DNA of 64,000 nucleotides from Pontederia crassipes (Eukaryota; Streptophyta; Magnoliopsida; Commelinales; Pontederiaceae). Shown one piece after another: positions 35,936-47,564 of the stretch (within the stretch, counting starts at the first letter, position 1; every line of letters starts with the position of its first letter). Position numbers and translations under genes: made by a program. Below the pieces are notes generated by a model. That model worked only from the letters and a program-made list of their open reading frames with translations, was not told where the DNA came from and searched no databases. The DNA lies in assembly GCA_030549335.1 (NCBI GenBank), contig CM060192.1, positions 20,650,157-20,714,156 on the forward strand. Reading direction: 5' to 3'.

Positions 35936-38900
35936 AATGAATAGTTATTGGATTGATAATTCGTAAGGACTTTTCGGCAGACCTGATCGTCATTCCGATC
36001 AGAGTGTATGATGTAGTGTTGGATATGGACTAGTTGTCATATCACGATGCCTACCTACACTGTCGAGCAAAGAGGATTGTGATCGGAGCATCAGGAGGAC
36101 CTCAGACTATTGTCAGAGGCATGCACTAAAGTTGGGTAAGGTCCTGGTATCAGCTATCAAAGTTCAGAAGCTATTGAAGAAAGGATGCCGAGGATTCTTG
36201 GTAAGCGTAGTCAAGACGGACCGGGCTGAGATAGACCGAGATAGCATCGAGGTGGTGAAGGAATTTTCGGACGTTTTTTCGAATGATATTTCGGGACTAC
36301 CACCACGACGGGAGATTGAATTCCGCATCAAGTTGGTGCCGGGTACTGCACCCATATCGAAGGCACCATATAGAATGGCTCCAGCAGAAATGCTGGAATT
36401 GAAGACCCAAATCCAAGAGTTGTTGGATAAGGGATTCATCCGACCGAGTGTCTCCCCATGGGGCGCTCCGGTATTGTTCGTGAAGAAGAAGGACTGATCT
36501 ATGCGACTGTGCATAAACTATCAGATGTTGAACAAGGTCACCATAAAGAAAAAGTATCCACTACCGAGAATTGATAACCTGTTCGACCAATTGTCTTCGG
36601 CAAAGGTGTTCTCCAAGATCGACTTGAGAAGTGGTTACCATCAGCTTAGGATAGCTGATGACGATGTGCCGAAGACAGCATTCAGGACGAGATATGGCCA
36701 CAACGAGTTCTTGGTGGTGCCGTTCGGGCTGACCAATGCCTCGGCAGCCTTTATGAATTTGATGAACATGGTGTTCAGGCCATATCTGGATAAGTTCATG
36801 ATCTTATTCATCGATGATATCTTGATTTATTCGTCGAGTCCGGAGGAACATGAGGAACATCTACGAGTTGTGCTACAGACTCTCCGAGAGCACAAGCTGT
36901 ATGCCAAATTTTCAAAGTGCAAATTTTGGCTGGAAGAGATCATGTTCCTTGGACATATCGTCAGCAAGGATGGGATATCAGTGGATCCTGCCAAAGTGGA
37001 AGCAGTTGCCAACTGGGAGCAACCAAAGAACGTATCGAAGATTAGGAGCTTCCTCGGACTGGCAGGATACTACCGGAGATTTATAAAAGATTTCTCCAAG
37101 ATTGCGTCACCATTGACGAATCTCACAAAGAAAGGCGTCAAATATGAGTGGTCACAAAAGTGTGAAGACAACTTCCAGGAATTGAAGAAAAGATTGATGA
37201 CGGCGCTATTCTGATCATACTTTCAGGCCAAGGAGGTTATGTGATATATAGCGACGCATGTGGCACCGGCTTGGGGTGCGTCTTGATGCAGCATGGGAAG
37301 GTCGTTGCTTATGCATCAAGGCAATTGAAGAAACACGAGAAGAATTATTCGACGCACGATCTCGAACTAGCAGCGGTAGTCTTTGCCCTCAAGATTTGGA
37401 GGCACTACCTCTATGGTGAAGAGTTCGAGATTTTCACAGATCACAAAAGCCTGAAGTACATCTTTTCTCAGCGTGATCTGAACATGCGTCAGAAGAGATG
37501 GATAGAATTCCTAAAGGATTATGAGTTTGGCATCAGCTATCACCCGGGAAAGGCAAACTCGATTGCTGACGCACTGAGCAAGAAGTGGGTTGGATCACTT
37601 GCATGCCAAGAGTGAGTCACTGGAATATGATTGACTGTATCATACAAGTCAGCCCAGTGACCAGTGGTGATGGTGTACGGATTATGGCACACCTCGGCAT
37701 GCAACCCGAATTGATGATAAAAATTGGGAAGGCACAACCGAATGACAATGAGTACGACCACCTACTAAAGTTGTGCGAAAAGATTTCTGTCGACTTTTCA
37801 ATCTCAGATGGAGTCATCCGATACAGGGGACGTTTGTGGGTCCCTGACTATGATGGATTAAGGAGGCAGGTGCTTAATGAATACCACAAATCAGAATTCG
37901 CCATTCATCCCGGAAGCACAAAAATGTATAAAGATTTGCAACGGACCTTCTGGTGGAACAACGTGAAGAAGGACATAGCAGAGTACGTTGCAAAATGCAT
38001 AGTATGTCAGCAAGTGAAGGTTGAGCATCAAAGGCCATATGGAGTACTGCAGGAGCTTGGAATCCCATAATGGAAATGGGAAAAGATAACGATGGACTTT
38101 GTTACAGGGCTTCCAAGAACACAGCAGGGCCATGATGCGATATGGGTAGTGGTGGACCGATTTAACAAAGCGGTCCACTTCATTTCCATCAAATGGAAGC
38201 AGTCCGTCGAAAGCCTGATGGACATTTATACTAAGGAGGTTATCCGACTACATGGAGTGCCAGTCTCCATTGTGTCGGATAGAGATCCACGATTTACGGT
38301 CAAATTTTGGCGGTGCATACAGAGTGCCTTTGGAACGAAATTGAATTTCAGTACAGTGTTCCATCCTCAGACTGACGGACAGTCTAAGCGCACTACACAG
38401 ACATTGGAAGATATGCTCCGAGCATGTGCATTGGACTGGAGTAGCAGTTGGGACACTCACCTTCCACTGATTGAATTTGCATATAATAACAGCCACCACT
38501 CCAGTATTGGCATGACACCCTTTGCAGCCATGTATGGAAGACCATGCCGCTCCCCTATCTATTGGAGTGAGGTAGGAGGATGACAATTCTTGTCAGAGGA
38601 AATACTGAAGCAAATCATGGAGGATACTGAAAAGGTTCGCCTCATTAGAGAAAGATTGAAAGCAGCATTCACCAGACAGAAGACATACTCTGACAAGAAA
38701 CGAAGAGAACAGATCTTCAATGTTGGAGATCGTGGTGATGCTGAAGGTCTCCCCGATGAAGGAATAATGAGATTCAGCAAGAAGAGCAAGCTGAGCCCTA
38801 GGTATGTCGGTCCATTCGAGATACTTGCACTAATTAGAGATGCAGCCTGCAGGTTGACGCTATCGCCATCATATGGACACGTGCATAATGTCTTCCACGT

Positions 38901-39200
38901 GTCGATGTTGCACAAGTATCAACATGATGATGCTAATATAGTGAATACGAAAGAACCAAACTTGAATATGGACCTAACATACGCAGAACAACCTATAGAG
39001 ATAATAGAGTACCAGACTAAGCATCTGAAGAATAAGATGGTACATATGGTGAAAGTGGCATTGACACATCATAAAGACGAAGATGCTACATGGGAATTAG
39101 AAGATGAAATGATGAAGGATTTTCTAGAATTGTTTAAATAGATTGATGTAATTCCCCTTAAGCAAATTCGAGGACGAATTTATTTTTAAGGAGGTTATGA

Positions 39201-41442
39201 TGTAACAACCTAGATTTTCAGGGAATAGATAAATAATATTTATCTTTATTTAATGAATATGAAAATCCTAATGTTAATATTCTGGAATTAATTAATTTCA
39301 AAATTGATAGAAATTATGAGATGAGATGGTTAAAGAGATAAGAAGGAATTTGAGAGAGATTGGATTTAATTGAGTTGTTATGAAAAGAAATTAATTAATC
39401 TCGGATTTAATTAAATCTGAGATATTATGATGTGGTAAATCATTAATGGATGGCCAAGATTGATTTTAAAAGAGTCCAAGGTCTAATAGAATTGATATAG
39501 CAAATCTGCACCTATAAATAGGCATTAAATGGTGGCTGAAAATCCCTTATTTTGCCAAACAGAATTCTGTCCACGAGCCCTTTTTTTCCTCTCGTTTGTA
39601 TGCAAACCGAGGCACTCCTGAGAACGTGCGGCGGCTGGTTTCGAAGCCTGCACATAGGAGAAGTTCCAAGTGGTGGCCATGAGTTTCGGAGCGAGGACAG
39701 AGAGCAATAGCCGGCCAAAGTTCGGCGTTCGTACAGATTTCCAGAGAAGGAATTACAGTTGGTTGTTCAGTCAACTTTAGGTACGTAGGGGGAATCCCTA
39801 TGTCGTCAATTTTCCGTGACATGGAACCCTAATCCCTTCTCCTTTGTATCAGGATTCTATTAAATGTATTGTATGTATTGTATTGTATGCATGGTCGGAA
39901 AGTCGCATCGGAATGCACTTTTCCGTCGGCGTAGAACCCGGCCCGAGTTTTGCTGTGCTCGACTCGGATTTGGTTGAATCCGGACCGAGTTGGAATCGAA
40001 ATCGGATCGGGTTGTCCAACCCGACCCGGGTTCCTATTGACCCGACCCGAGTTCTGGCCTCGGCTCGACTCGGATCCCGGTGTGATGGATTTGGGAGTGA
40101 ACCGGCCGACCCGGCCTGAGTTCACCATACACCCGGCTCGGGTTTGCCCTGGCCGAGGTGAGTTTTGACGTTTCCGAACGCGGCCCGGGTTTCACCCGAC
40201 GCGGGCCGGGTTCTGGGGACAGAAATTGTGATTTTGGATAAATTGCTATAGATCATTGTATGGCTATCATAGTTTATGGTTTCTAATCATCCCTGATCAT
40301 ATCACACACAGATCTGACATCATCATATCTTTCAGATTTGATTTGAGATTTATATCATTGTTATCCTGTCATATCGTGTGATCTCTTATGATGTCGATCC
40401 AGTGGTTTTCCCCTGATTGGGTCCTTGTCTAACCTAAAGTGAATTGTTAAAGATAAGTTTTTAGGTTAAATAAGATAAAAGATGGAAACTGCTGGGTCTC
40501 CATATTCTCCGATTGTCTCTAAGCCCCCAGGGCCATTATTGTTATAGTATTGTATGGGACAGATAGTGAACCTAGAGATTTGAGATACCATCTTTTAGGG
40601 AACCTATGGCTGTCCTATGATGGCCATGGTCCCCCGCCATCACGAACCTATTGTTAGCGCTACTATTGGAGGGCGGATTGTCGTGGTTTGATCTCCCACT
40701 GACCTACATGAAAGAGACATGGAGTTTTCCATAATTAGTTGAGCGCTCCCTAACTGAATTGAATTGAATAGAATTGAATTGAATAGCATTGAATTGAATA
40801 GAATAGAATTGAATAGAATAGAATTGAAATTGAATGGAATTGAATTGAAATAGAATAGAATAGAATAGAATTGAAATTGAATAGATGCCACAATGATAAA
40901 GCATAATTGCTAATTGATAATTGATTGATTGATCCCTTGATCTCTTACCTGATCTCATCATTGATTTATGGTCTCATTGAGTATTAAGCTCTTTCATATT
41001 GACATATCATGTGCTCTATTGATCATTGTTCCTAATTGATTATTGATTATTATTTTATTATTGAGAACTATTGATGTATTTATCGTTATGGTTAGACCCT
41101 ACGTACTGAGTATTTTTATACTCATGGATTTTTTCCTACATCTGGATTCATGCAGGTGAGATGATAGAGGATGGTGATGCAGGTGGTCAGGCTCAGTGAC
41201 ATGGATGTTGCACATGATGTAGAATTTAGTCATACTAGATTATTGTATTAGTTTTATATTCCGCATATTTAGCATGATGGAGTCATGGACGTTTCCGGCT
41301 CCTTGATATTATATTGTTAGACGATCTTATTTCTACATTAATAGAGTTTATTTTTCGCAAAAAAAATTACTTACATAGAATTGTGTAGCGCCTTGGGATG
41401 ACTCTGAGCACGTGATAGTCACGTAGGTCTCGAGGCATTACA
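39201..41442 (+). repeat. 3' LTR of the Tekay/Del-type element
   Basis: It starts TGTAACAACC right after the polypurine tract and ends GGCATTACA. A TATA motif lies at 39511-39519 (ctataaata). It contains a GC-rich region of repeated gacccgag-like words (39930-40220) and a (GAATT/GAATA)n tract. Confidence 0.8.
40755..40882. repeat. Imperfect (GAATT/GAATA)n tract
   Basis: About 130 bp of five-base GAATT and GAATA units inside the 3' LTR. It produces spurious Ile/Phe/Asn-rich open frames on the minus strand. Confidence 0.9.
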
Positions 41443-41473
41443 AGCACACTCCAACCCTTGTATTGATTGCACA

Positions 41474-41700
41474 TTGAACAACATGTTGGTCAGTAACGTC
41501 TCTAAATGGATAAAAAAATATTTGACTGCCCTGCAACACATTGATCTCTCACATAACAAATTCATCGAAAGTTTGTTGGCATCGTTCGGTAGCCCGAAAG
41601 ATCTCAGCTATCTAAGCCTATCGGACAACATGCTCACTAGAGAGATCCCGAACTCCATGTCAGAATGCTCCAAGCTCGCGGAGCTCCAGCTAAGCATATT
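41474..41700 (+). pseudogene. Leucine-rich-repeat gene fragment
   Basis: The frame reads LTALQHIDLSHNKFIESLLA, LSYLSLSDNMLTREIPNSMS and CSKLAELQLS, about three consecutive plant-type LRRs of the LxxLDLSxNxLxGxIP kind found in receptor-like kinases. No signal peptide, further repeats, membrane segment or kinase follows. At about 41700 the sequence turns into the GC-rich core of a TIR element, and on the left it abuts the LTR end at 41442. It is a broken, displaced fragment of a host gene. Confidence 0.75.
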
Positions 41701-41960
41701 TGAGGAATGGGGCATGGGGCAACCGCCTCTCCCCTCAACTGCATTGTGCGCGTAGAGATGGGGAACGGGGCAGCTGCCTCTCCCCTCCGGTGCTAGAAGG
41801 AGAAGACTCTCTCTTTTTTATTATTATTTTGTTATCTATTAATATTATTTTATTAATTTTTAGTGCGCCACGTCACAACGTAATCGAGAAACCCACTATC
41901 AATTGTCTAGAGGACACCACACGCAATAAATCAAAACTTCGAAAATAGTCTAATTATAAA
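41701..41960. mobile_element. Truncated TIR element, inverted relative of 31893-32297
   Basis: In reverse complement it shows gtgacgtggcgcacta, an AT-rich ttaataaaataatatt block and cttcaatttataattagact, matching the order in the element at 31893-32297. A GC-rich core with a duplicated gcctctcccctc unit (41731 and 41779) borders the LRR fragment. Confidence 0.5.
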
Positions 41961-42626
41961 TTGAAGTTAGATGAGTGAATAGTTACTGCACCCAAAGTTA
42001 GAGAACAGGGCGCGATGCCTCTTGAGGCGGAGTACTACCAACAAAATCAATGACAGTCATGGGCACTGGACCAGAGGAATAAGTAAAGATGAATGGAAGA
42101 ATTTTATCCTTATGAAAAAATAAACCGAAAACAATGATGAAAAGAATGCTTTTCCAAATGAAAGATGAATTATTACATGAACTATATGAATCACCATTGA
42201 TGTTGATTTTTTTTTCAGTCATGGTCCAAGAGTGATCAAGTGTTACAGATATACCTGCAATGAATCATATTTACCATTTTTTTTTGCTTATGCTTGAATC
42301 ATCTTTATGACTTATAGTGTTATTACACTTATCTTTATGCTCACAAGAGAGTTTCCTTCTCTGTACAAGTACTTGATTATTTTGCACGGCCTGATTAATG
42401 TGTGTATAACTAACCTTACGTATTTGTATCAAACTACATGATGCGCTTTTATTTTTATCTATCATTTTAGAGTCCACATTTACCGTTAGATGTTGTAATA
42501 ATTTATTTTATATAAATCTTCCGTTGTTGTGTCGCTCTTATTAACCAACTAGTTAACGAAAAAATCAAAATGTACCGAAAAATCGGGTCGCCCCAAGAGG
42601 AGATATGAAATTTGAGGCGTTACATC
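41961..42626. other. Spacer ending in a short LTR-end fragment
   Basis: No gene recognised. The last 60 bp (cgccccaagaggagatatg, then gaggcgttaca) resemble the 3' terminus of a gypsy LTR, so this is probably the worn end of another element. Confidence 0.4.
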
Positions 42627-43381
42627 AATTATGTTACTTGGCCCAGGATGAATCACTTGGCTTTACAACAACACCAAGATCCATGATTTAAAAACGACGC
42701 AGAACGAAGCAAAATGTACCACCAACGCACCAAATTCATGCCAAAGGATGAGGAAAACATGCAGAAAGTAAAATTGGATGCCTACAACTTGGTAAGGATC
42801 TTCCCATATTTCAAAAAAAAAAAAAAAATGCATAAAGTACCGGCACCAATTTCTTGAAGCAACCTTAATATCATCTTTGTTCTGCCTGACAGTAGCTCCA
42901 TGATGACAAGGAAGAAAAACGGCAGCTGTTGGATGCTCATCCCTTGCCGGTTGACACCAACAAAATCAAGGAATGCCATTCCTTGTCATTTTGTTTCATT
43001 TGGGATAGTAAACTTCTTTATGAAAAAGGCGCAAAGAGGAGGTAATATACATAAATTGCAAAATGTGACAAAGACATACAAGGAAGACCCCCAAAGTAAG
43101 GTCTTCAAAAAATAATCTTGCAATGATACAAGAATCTGCCTAAGGACATCTTCAAAGCAGATATATCTCTTAGAAAGACCTTCCTTCGAACGGCTGCGGG
43201 ACGAATGCTGAGGGGAAAAAAACAGAAGAAATTGTTACAATCAGAAATAGGAAACATGGTTAGACAATAATAAACAAGTCATCATATGCTAGTGCAAAAA
43301 TCCTAGAAGACATAATCTTAAACTAAGATTTACACAACAGAAAAAACAGTTGCTGGATATAGGATCTTCCAAACATTTTTA
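42627..43381. other. Spacer, possible 3' untranslated exon material of the syntaxin-like gene
   Basis: On the minus strand a good acceptor (cccctcag) near 43215 is followed by sequence that could be a terminal or untranslated exon of the gene at 45009-46492. This is not proven. Otherwise nothing recognised. Confidence 0.35.
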
Positions 43382-43741
43382 CAACAACAACAACAACAAA
43401 GCCTTATCCCATTAGGTGGGGTCGGCTACATGGATCATACGACGTCATTCCGCTCTATTAGTAACCAAACCTTTCGGTATATTATTCACCAATAGATCTT
43501 GCTCTATTAGTTCGCCAAATGTCCGCCTTGGCCTCCCTCTCCCTCTTTTAATCGGATTCCAGATTATTTGATCTACTCTTCTTACTGGCGCATCTAATGG
43601 TCTTCTCTGAACATGACCAAACCAATTATTCGTTGATCCATGTTCATAAGATTCGACAGGGTTTTACGCTGACTGTCGAGGCCTAACACAACCCTCCTCT
43701 TTTATCCGAGCTTGGGACCGGCTATAAAACATAGGCGGAGT
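43382..43741 (-). mobile_element. Chimeric SINE-LINE retroposon with 17-bp target duplication
   Basis: On the minus strand it starts with the Au-like SINE head (cataggcg-type start reversed, agccggtcccaagctcgg, gtcgaatcttatgaacatgg). It then switches near 43637 to LINE-derived coding sequence reading GHVQRRPLDAPVRRVDQI and KRGRGRPRRTFGELIEQDL, and ends in the shared tail (IHVADPT, gataaggct, TTG repeats). The direct repeat tcttccaaacattttta at 43365-43381 and 43742-43758 encloses the whole unit, so it inserted as one transcript. The coding part resembles the C-terminal end of RTE-type plant LINE proteins. Confidence 0.8.
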
Positions 43742-43758
43742 TCTTCCAAACATTTTTA

Positions 43759-44597
43759 AATAGGAGATAAAGAACATCTTTTTTTTAGAAGGGAGATAAA
43801 GAACATCTTCTCGTGCAGTAAAGGTCAATGAAAGTATATCACACTCCTCAAAAACAACATCATGGCCAGCTACGTGCATCAACGATGAAGAAATATTAGT
43901 ATCATTAGGAAGTTACAGATTTCATCTTGAACTAGTGAGCTTTGTATTAGAGTAGAGTTTACTAACTGCTTCTCTCAAACTCTTTCCTATGATCAGAAAG
44001 TTCAGACATTTCGGCAAGTTTATTCTTGTCACATCTCAGATGTCTAAACGAACAATATATGTTAGGTTCTATGATGCATCATCATTTTATTCAACGTCTC
44101 CACAAGTTGTATTAAAGAAGCTGTTGTTGGCATGAAGTTTCTAAAACATGGCCAACATGCAACAAAAACCAGTGGAACATGTATATGAATAGATCTGGGG
44201 AACTTGCATGAACCAGATAAATATTATTTCATGAAATCAATGGCTGATGGATTGAGTTGTCACACCAGCTTGGCTATGATAATTAAATTAAAAGAAGCAA
44301 ACTCACCGTTACTAGAAATTTAAATATTGTACTCCAGACCTCAGCTGCGATTGAAGCAAAAAGTATTTATAGCACCTCTAGAATGCTCGCGCTGTTACTA
44401 AGACTGAAATTGAACAACCAAAGTTTCAGAATACAGATAAAGACAAAATTTAGCTAACAAATATTTCTTATGGGAATGTAAAATTTCGACATGATGTATG
44501 TCAAGCTAGAAGTGGATTAAGACAAAAGGAAGCAAATTTGCATACATTGATCATATAACTCAAATGATAAGTGCGAGAAGGTAAATATTAAATTCGT
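43759..44597. other. Spacer downstream of the syntaxin-like gene
   Basis: No gene recognised. A minus-strand acceptor/donor pair at about 44309-44351 (cgcag, then gtgagt) could delimit an untranslated exon. Low confidence. Confidence 0.35.
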
Positions 44598-44615
44598 TTG
44601 AATTTTATACTTCAA

Positions 44616-44788
44616 CAACAACAACAAAGCCTTATCCCACTAGGTGGGGTCGGCTACATGGATCATACGATGCCAATTCGTTGATCTATGTTCATAAGAT
44701 TCGACAGGGTTTTACGCTGGCTGTCGGAGCCTAACACAACCCTCCTCCTTTATCCGGGCTTGGGACCGGCTATAAAACATAGGCGGAG
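44616..44788 (-). mobile_element. Full-length Au-like SINE with 18-bp target duplication
   Basis: A complete head-to-tail copy, about 173 bp. Head: cctatgttttatagccggtc. Middle: tcgaatcttatgaacatag. Tail: gtagccgaccccacctagtg and (TTG)n. Flanks ttgaattttatacttcaa (44598-44615) and ttgaaatttatacttcaa (44789-44806) differ at one base. This copy is the reference for the truncated and chimeric copies elsewhere in the window. Confidence 0.9.
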
Positions 44789-45008
44789 TTGAAATTTATA
44801 CTTCAATGATGAAAATTCCAAAAGCATTGACATCACCCTCAGATCACATATGCTATTGGCCTTTCAACAATAAGCCATGAACAACTATCAGAGATGACTT
44901 TCTTATTGAACAATGAATACCTCTTCTGATGAACAACCAACAATTCAATGGTAAGGTTTCTTTCTCATAATCACCATTGATATTCAGCATTTTCAAAGAG
45001 AATGATGG

Positions 45009-46492
45009 TTATATAGTAGATGACTCACCAATTAGCAGAAGAACAAGAACGAATGTTAGAGCTATTTGAATATGCCTACTATATTGGATCTGATATTGAG
45101 ACCTCTGCAACTGCCTATGAAAAGCGCCAAGCCAGTCATAGAGTTGCTTATCACAGTAATCACCTGCACAGCAACTGAGGTGTCCCTTACTGCCAAAGCA
45201 TGCATGGGTGTTGTCCTAGAGCCAATCAACCAATTTATCAATAATAACTGATAGCGAGTATGAGAACAAAAATTAGAAACAACTATGATTTATAAAACTA
45301 CAATGGGCTGATACTGAACATGGATGAGAACAGCACACCTGACTGAACTGAGGATTCGTCAATGGTATTGTTTCAGTCGCTTGAAGTTGATCCCCACCCT
45401 TCCACTTCCTAAAACCATTTTGAGGCCACTTGATCTTTGCAGCTGAATCTACTGCCTTTGTCAAGCAAGAAAAACTGGGGTACTTCGGAGGAGGCAAAAT
45501 AGGTCCATCATGGTATGATTTCCTGGGAACATCCTCAGGAAATGTAATCTTCCATGACTCAATACCAGCACTAGCGCTTGCTGTCCTTCTGTGTGCTTGG
45601 ATCTTCTCATCCATTGCACCCACTCCACCCATCTCATTTAAATTACAATAACTTATCCGACATTCATACTCTCCATTCGTTTTCAACTGTTTATCACCAG
45701 CTTTCAGCTCACCAACAGGGGCGGGCGCCATCTTGGCTTGCTTGGGCAGAGGAGGATGGGACAAGAAGAGAGCCAACTCGTCGCGTTCGCCATCGTCCAG
45801 TTGAACCCATGTTAATTTGGTCTTTCGATCCTTCTGGCTATCTTGCGTCAAAGATTGCTCCACCTTTAGTATCTGACTCCCAATTGCGGAGAAGAATTGT
45901 TTGTGCCGAGTTCTAGTATCCTCTCCGGCGGAGCAAGCATCGTCATTCGATCTCACAGCTTTCTCCAACACCTCAAACTGACAAAGTTTTGCAACATTTT
46001 ACCACAAACACATTTTTTTTAAAAAAAAATCTTTATTGAATTTCATCAAAATCCCCAGTACAAATTCTCCTAAGCTACTTGTTCTAACGTTAGAACCAAA
46101 ATCCAAACTTTCTTTCATTTGAATCTGTAAAATACAAAGTTTAAGAAGAAACCAACAAATGATCCGGAAACTTACCTGCCATTTCGCGGTGCCGAGGGTA
46201 GTCCGGAGCTCTCTGAGGAGCTCCGCCAAAACTTCTCCAGTACCAGCATTTGTTCCTGGATTGGGAATCGAGGCGGCCTGCGTTTCGCGGATCCACCTTC
46301 TGTACACGGATTCCATCCTACAAAGGGAAAGAATTCGAAACCTCATCCGAAAGAACGCGACGCACGGCAAAAACAGCGAAAGACGAAGGAGTTCGGGGGT
46401 TGCAGTGCCCAATACCTATCGGTGGATTCCTGGACCTCCTCCGCCGCAGGGAAGAAGGGATCCTTCTCCCATCGATCGAAGCAAGTCGCCAT
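45009..46492 (-). CDS. Syntaxin-6 N-domain protein with C-terminal membrane anchor
   Basis: Exons 46416-46492, 46176-46317, 45339-45977 and 45009-45215 keep phase and give 354 residues. The start MATCFDRWEKDPFFPAAEEV with MESVYRRWIRE, LAELLRELRTTLGTAKWQ, FEVLEKAVRSNDD and TRTRHKQFFSAIGSQILKVE is the syntaxin-6 N-terminal helical domain (about residues 5-115). A low-complexity middle follows, with LTWVQLDDGERDELALFL and ESWKITFPEDVPRKSYHDGP. The end is KQLYDWLGAFHRQLQRSQYQ and one hydrophobic segment IQIALTFVLVLLLIG. Plants have such proteins, annotated as syntaxin/t-SNARE-like and presumed to act at Golgi or endosome membranes. I see no SNARE helix. The stop used (TAA at 45009-45011) comes from reading through a good GTGAGT donor at 45028, so a spliced alternative C-terminus is possible. 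Confidence 0.85.
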
Positions 46493-47564
46493 GCAAGAGA
46501 TCAATCTGTCTGAGGAGTTCGATGGCGAGAACGATGTTGCGATTAGCGGAACCTTCGCTGTTCGTAAGAAGGGGAGGAGGGGGGCCCACCGCTGATGGAT
46601 ATGTGATGTGGAAGGTCGGAGCGGAGGAGTCCCCTGGGCGCGACTGGCGGGCTATTTTTACCTCCATGTTTAAGAATAACAAATGCCATAATTTTGACCC
46701 TAATTAATTTATTATAGTCTAATCACCATTTAGATTCATTTAACTTGATCCATCGGCTGGATCGACATCTCAACAAAACTTCGAACCACATTATATATCT
46801 TTTTTTGTTGGATAAAAAAATGACATATTAATCTTGATTCGCATCATCTTCTCGTACTTCCAAATTGAGAATGAATGAACTAATATTATTTCTTAATTTT
46901 TGAGAGCACAAATTAGTTTTAAAGCTTATTTTTTGTCACAGTCCATTTCCCTCTCAGACAACCCAATTTTCTTAAAATCAAATTGTGTGTGAAATATTTA
47001 AAAGAAACGAATGAAACGTGAAAATTAACTAACTATTTTATGCATAACATAGAATAATGTGAGAAGGAAGAATAAATTCGTGTATACCAGAGTAAATTTA
47101 TTTTACTGTTATTTATTTACTTTTAAATCAATTCATTTGTATTAATATTTTTTTTCTGACTAATGTCAAATTAACTCCACCCAGTCAAAAGATCACAAAA
47201 GACAAAAGATCATGAAACTTTAGCGCAAGAGAACAAAAGCTGATTTTTCTAAGGTTTGCTTTTGCTTTCACTTCTCTCTCTTTTTTCTTAATCTTTCAAA
47301 AGTTGTTTGACCATCCAAATCTTTGGTGGATGCCAAGTCTATTCAGGGTGCAGAGAAACTAAAAAGAAATAAAGCTTCTGAAAATTTAGTACGGTGGCTC
47401 ATCGCCAAAGCGTCGCAATTTTAATTCATCAAATAGTTGATATGCACGTTACATTTATAATAAGTTAAACTTCTATTGGTTCCATTGCAGTGAATGGGCA
47501 ATCCGATAAGTTTTAAAGCACGTAAGACATATAAAAAATTTTTCCTTAGGAGAACATAAAAAAA
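46493..47564. other. Upstream region of the syntaxin-like gene and spacer
   Basis: 46493-46680 is GC-rich and should hold its promoter and leader; a weak aaaaatagc TATA-like site lies near 46650 in minus sense. The rest is AT-rich with nothing recognised. Confidence 0.45.

Larger units (their letters stand above)
35950..41442 (+). mobile_element. 3' part of a Tekay/Del-type Ty3/gypsy chromovirus (fossil)
   Basis: Parts in order: the end of the aspartic protease (about 35960-36120), reverse transcriptase (36290-37200), RNase H (37230-37610), integrase zinc-binding and core (37870-38560), a C-terminal chromodomain (about 39000-39140), a polypurine tract (39184-39200) and a 2.2-kb 3' LTR. This order and the chromodomain define the chromovirus group. 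No gag or 5' LTR of this family was found, so the left part is missing. The coding region is broken at a handful of places (about five). Long surviving stretches suggest moderate rather than great age. Confidence 0.88.

Noticed and set aside
41474-41755. LRR frame as an intact receptor gene
   Set aside because: It has only about three repeats, with no signal peptide, membrane segment or kinase, and is bounded by transposon sequence on both sides.
45578-46707. Plus-strand frames of 112 and 182 codons
   Set aside because: Shadows of the syntaxin-like exons on the other strand, without motifs of their own.
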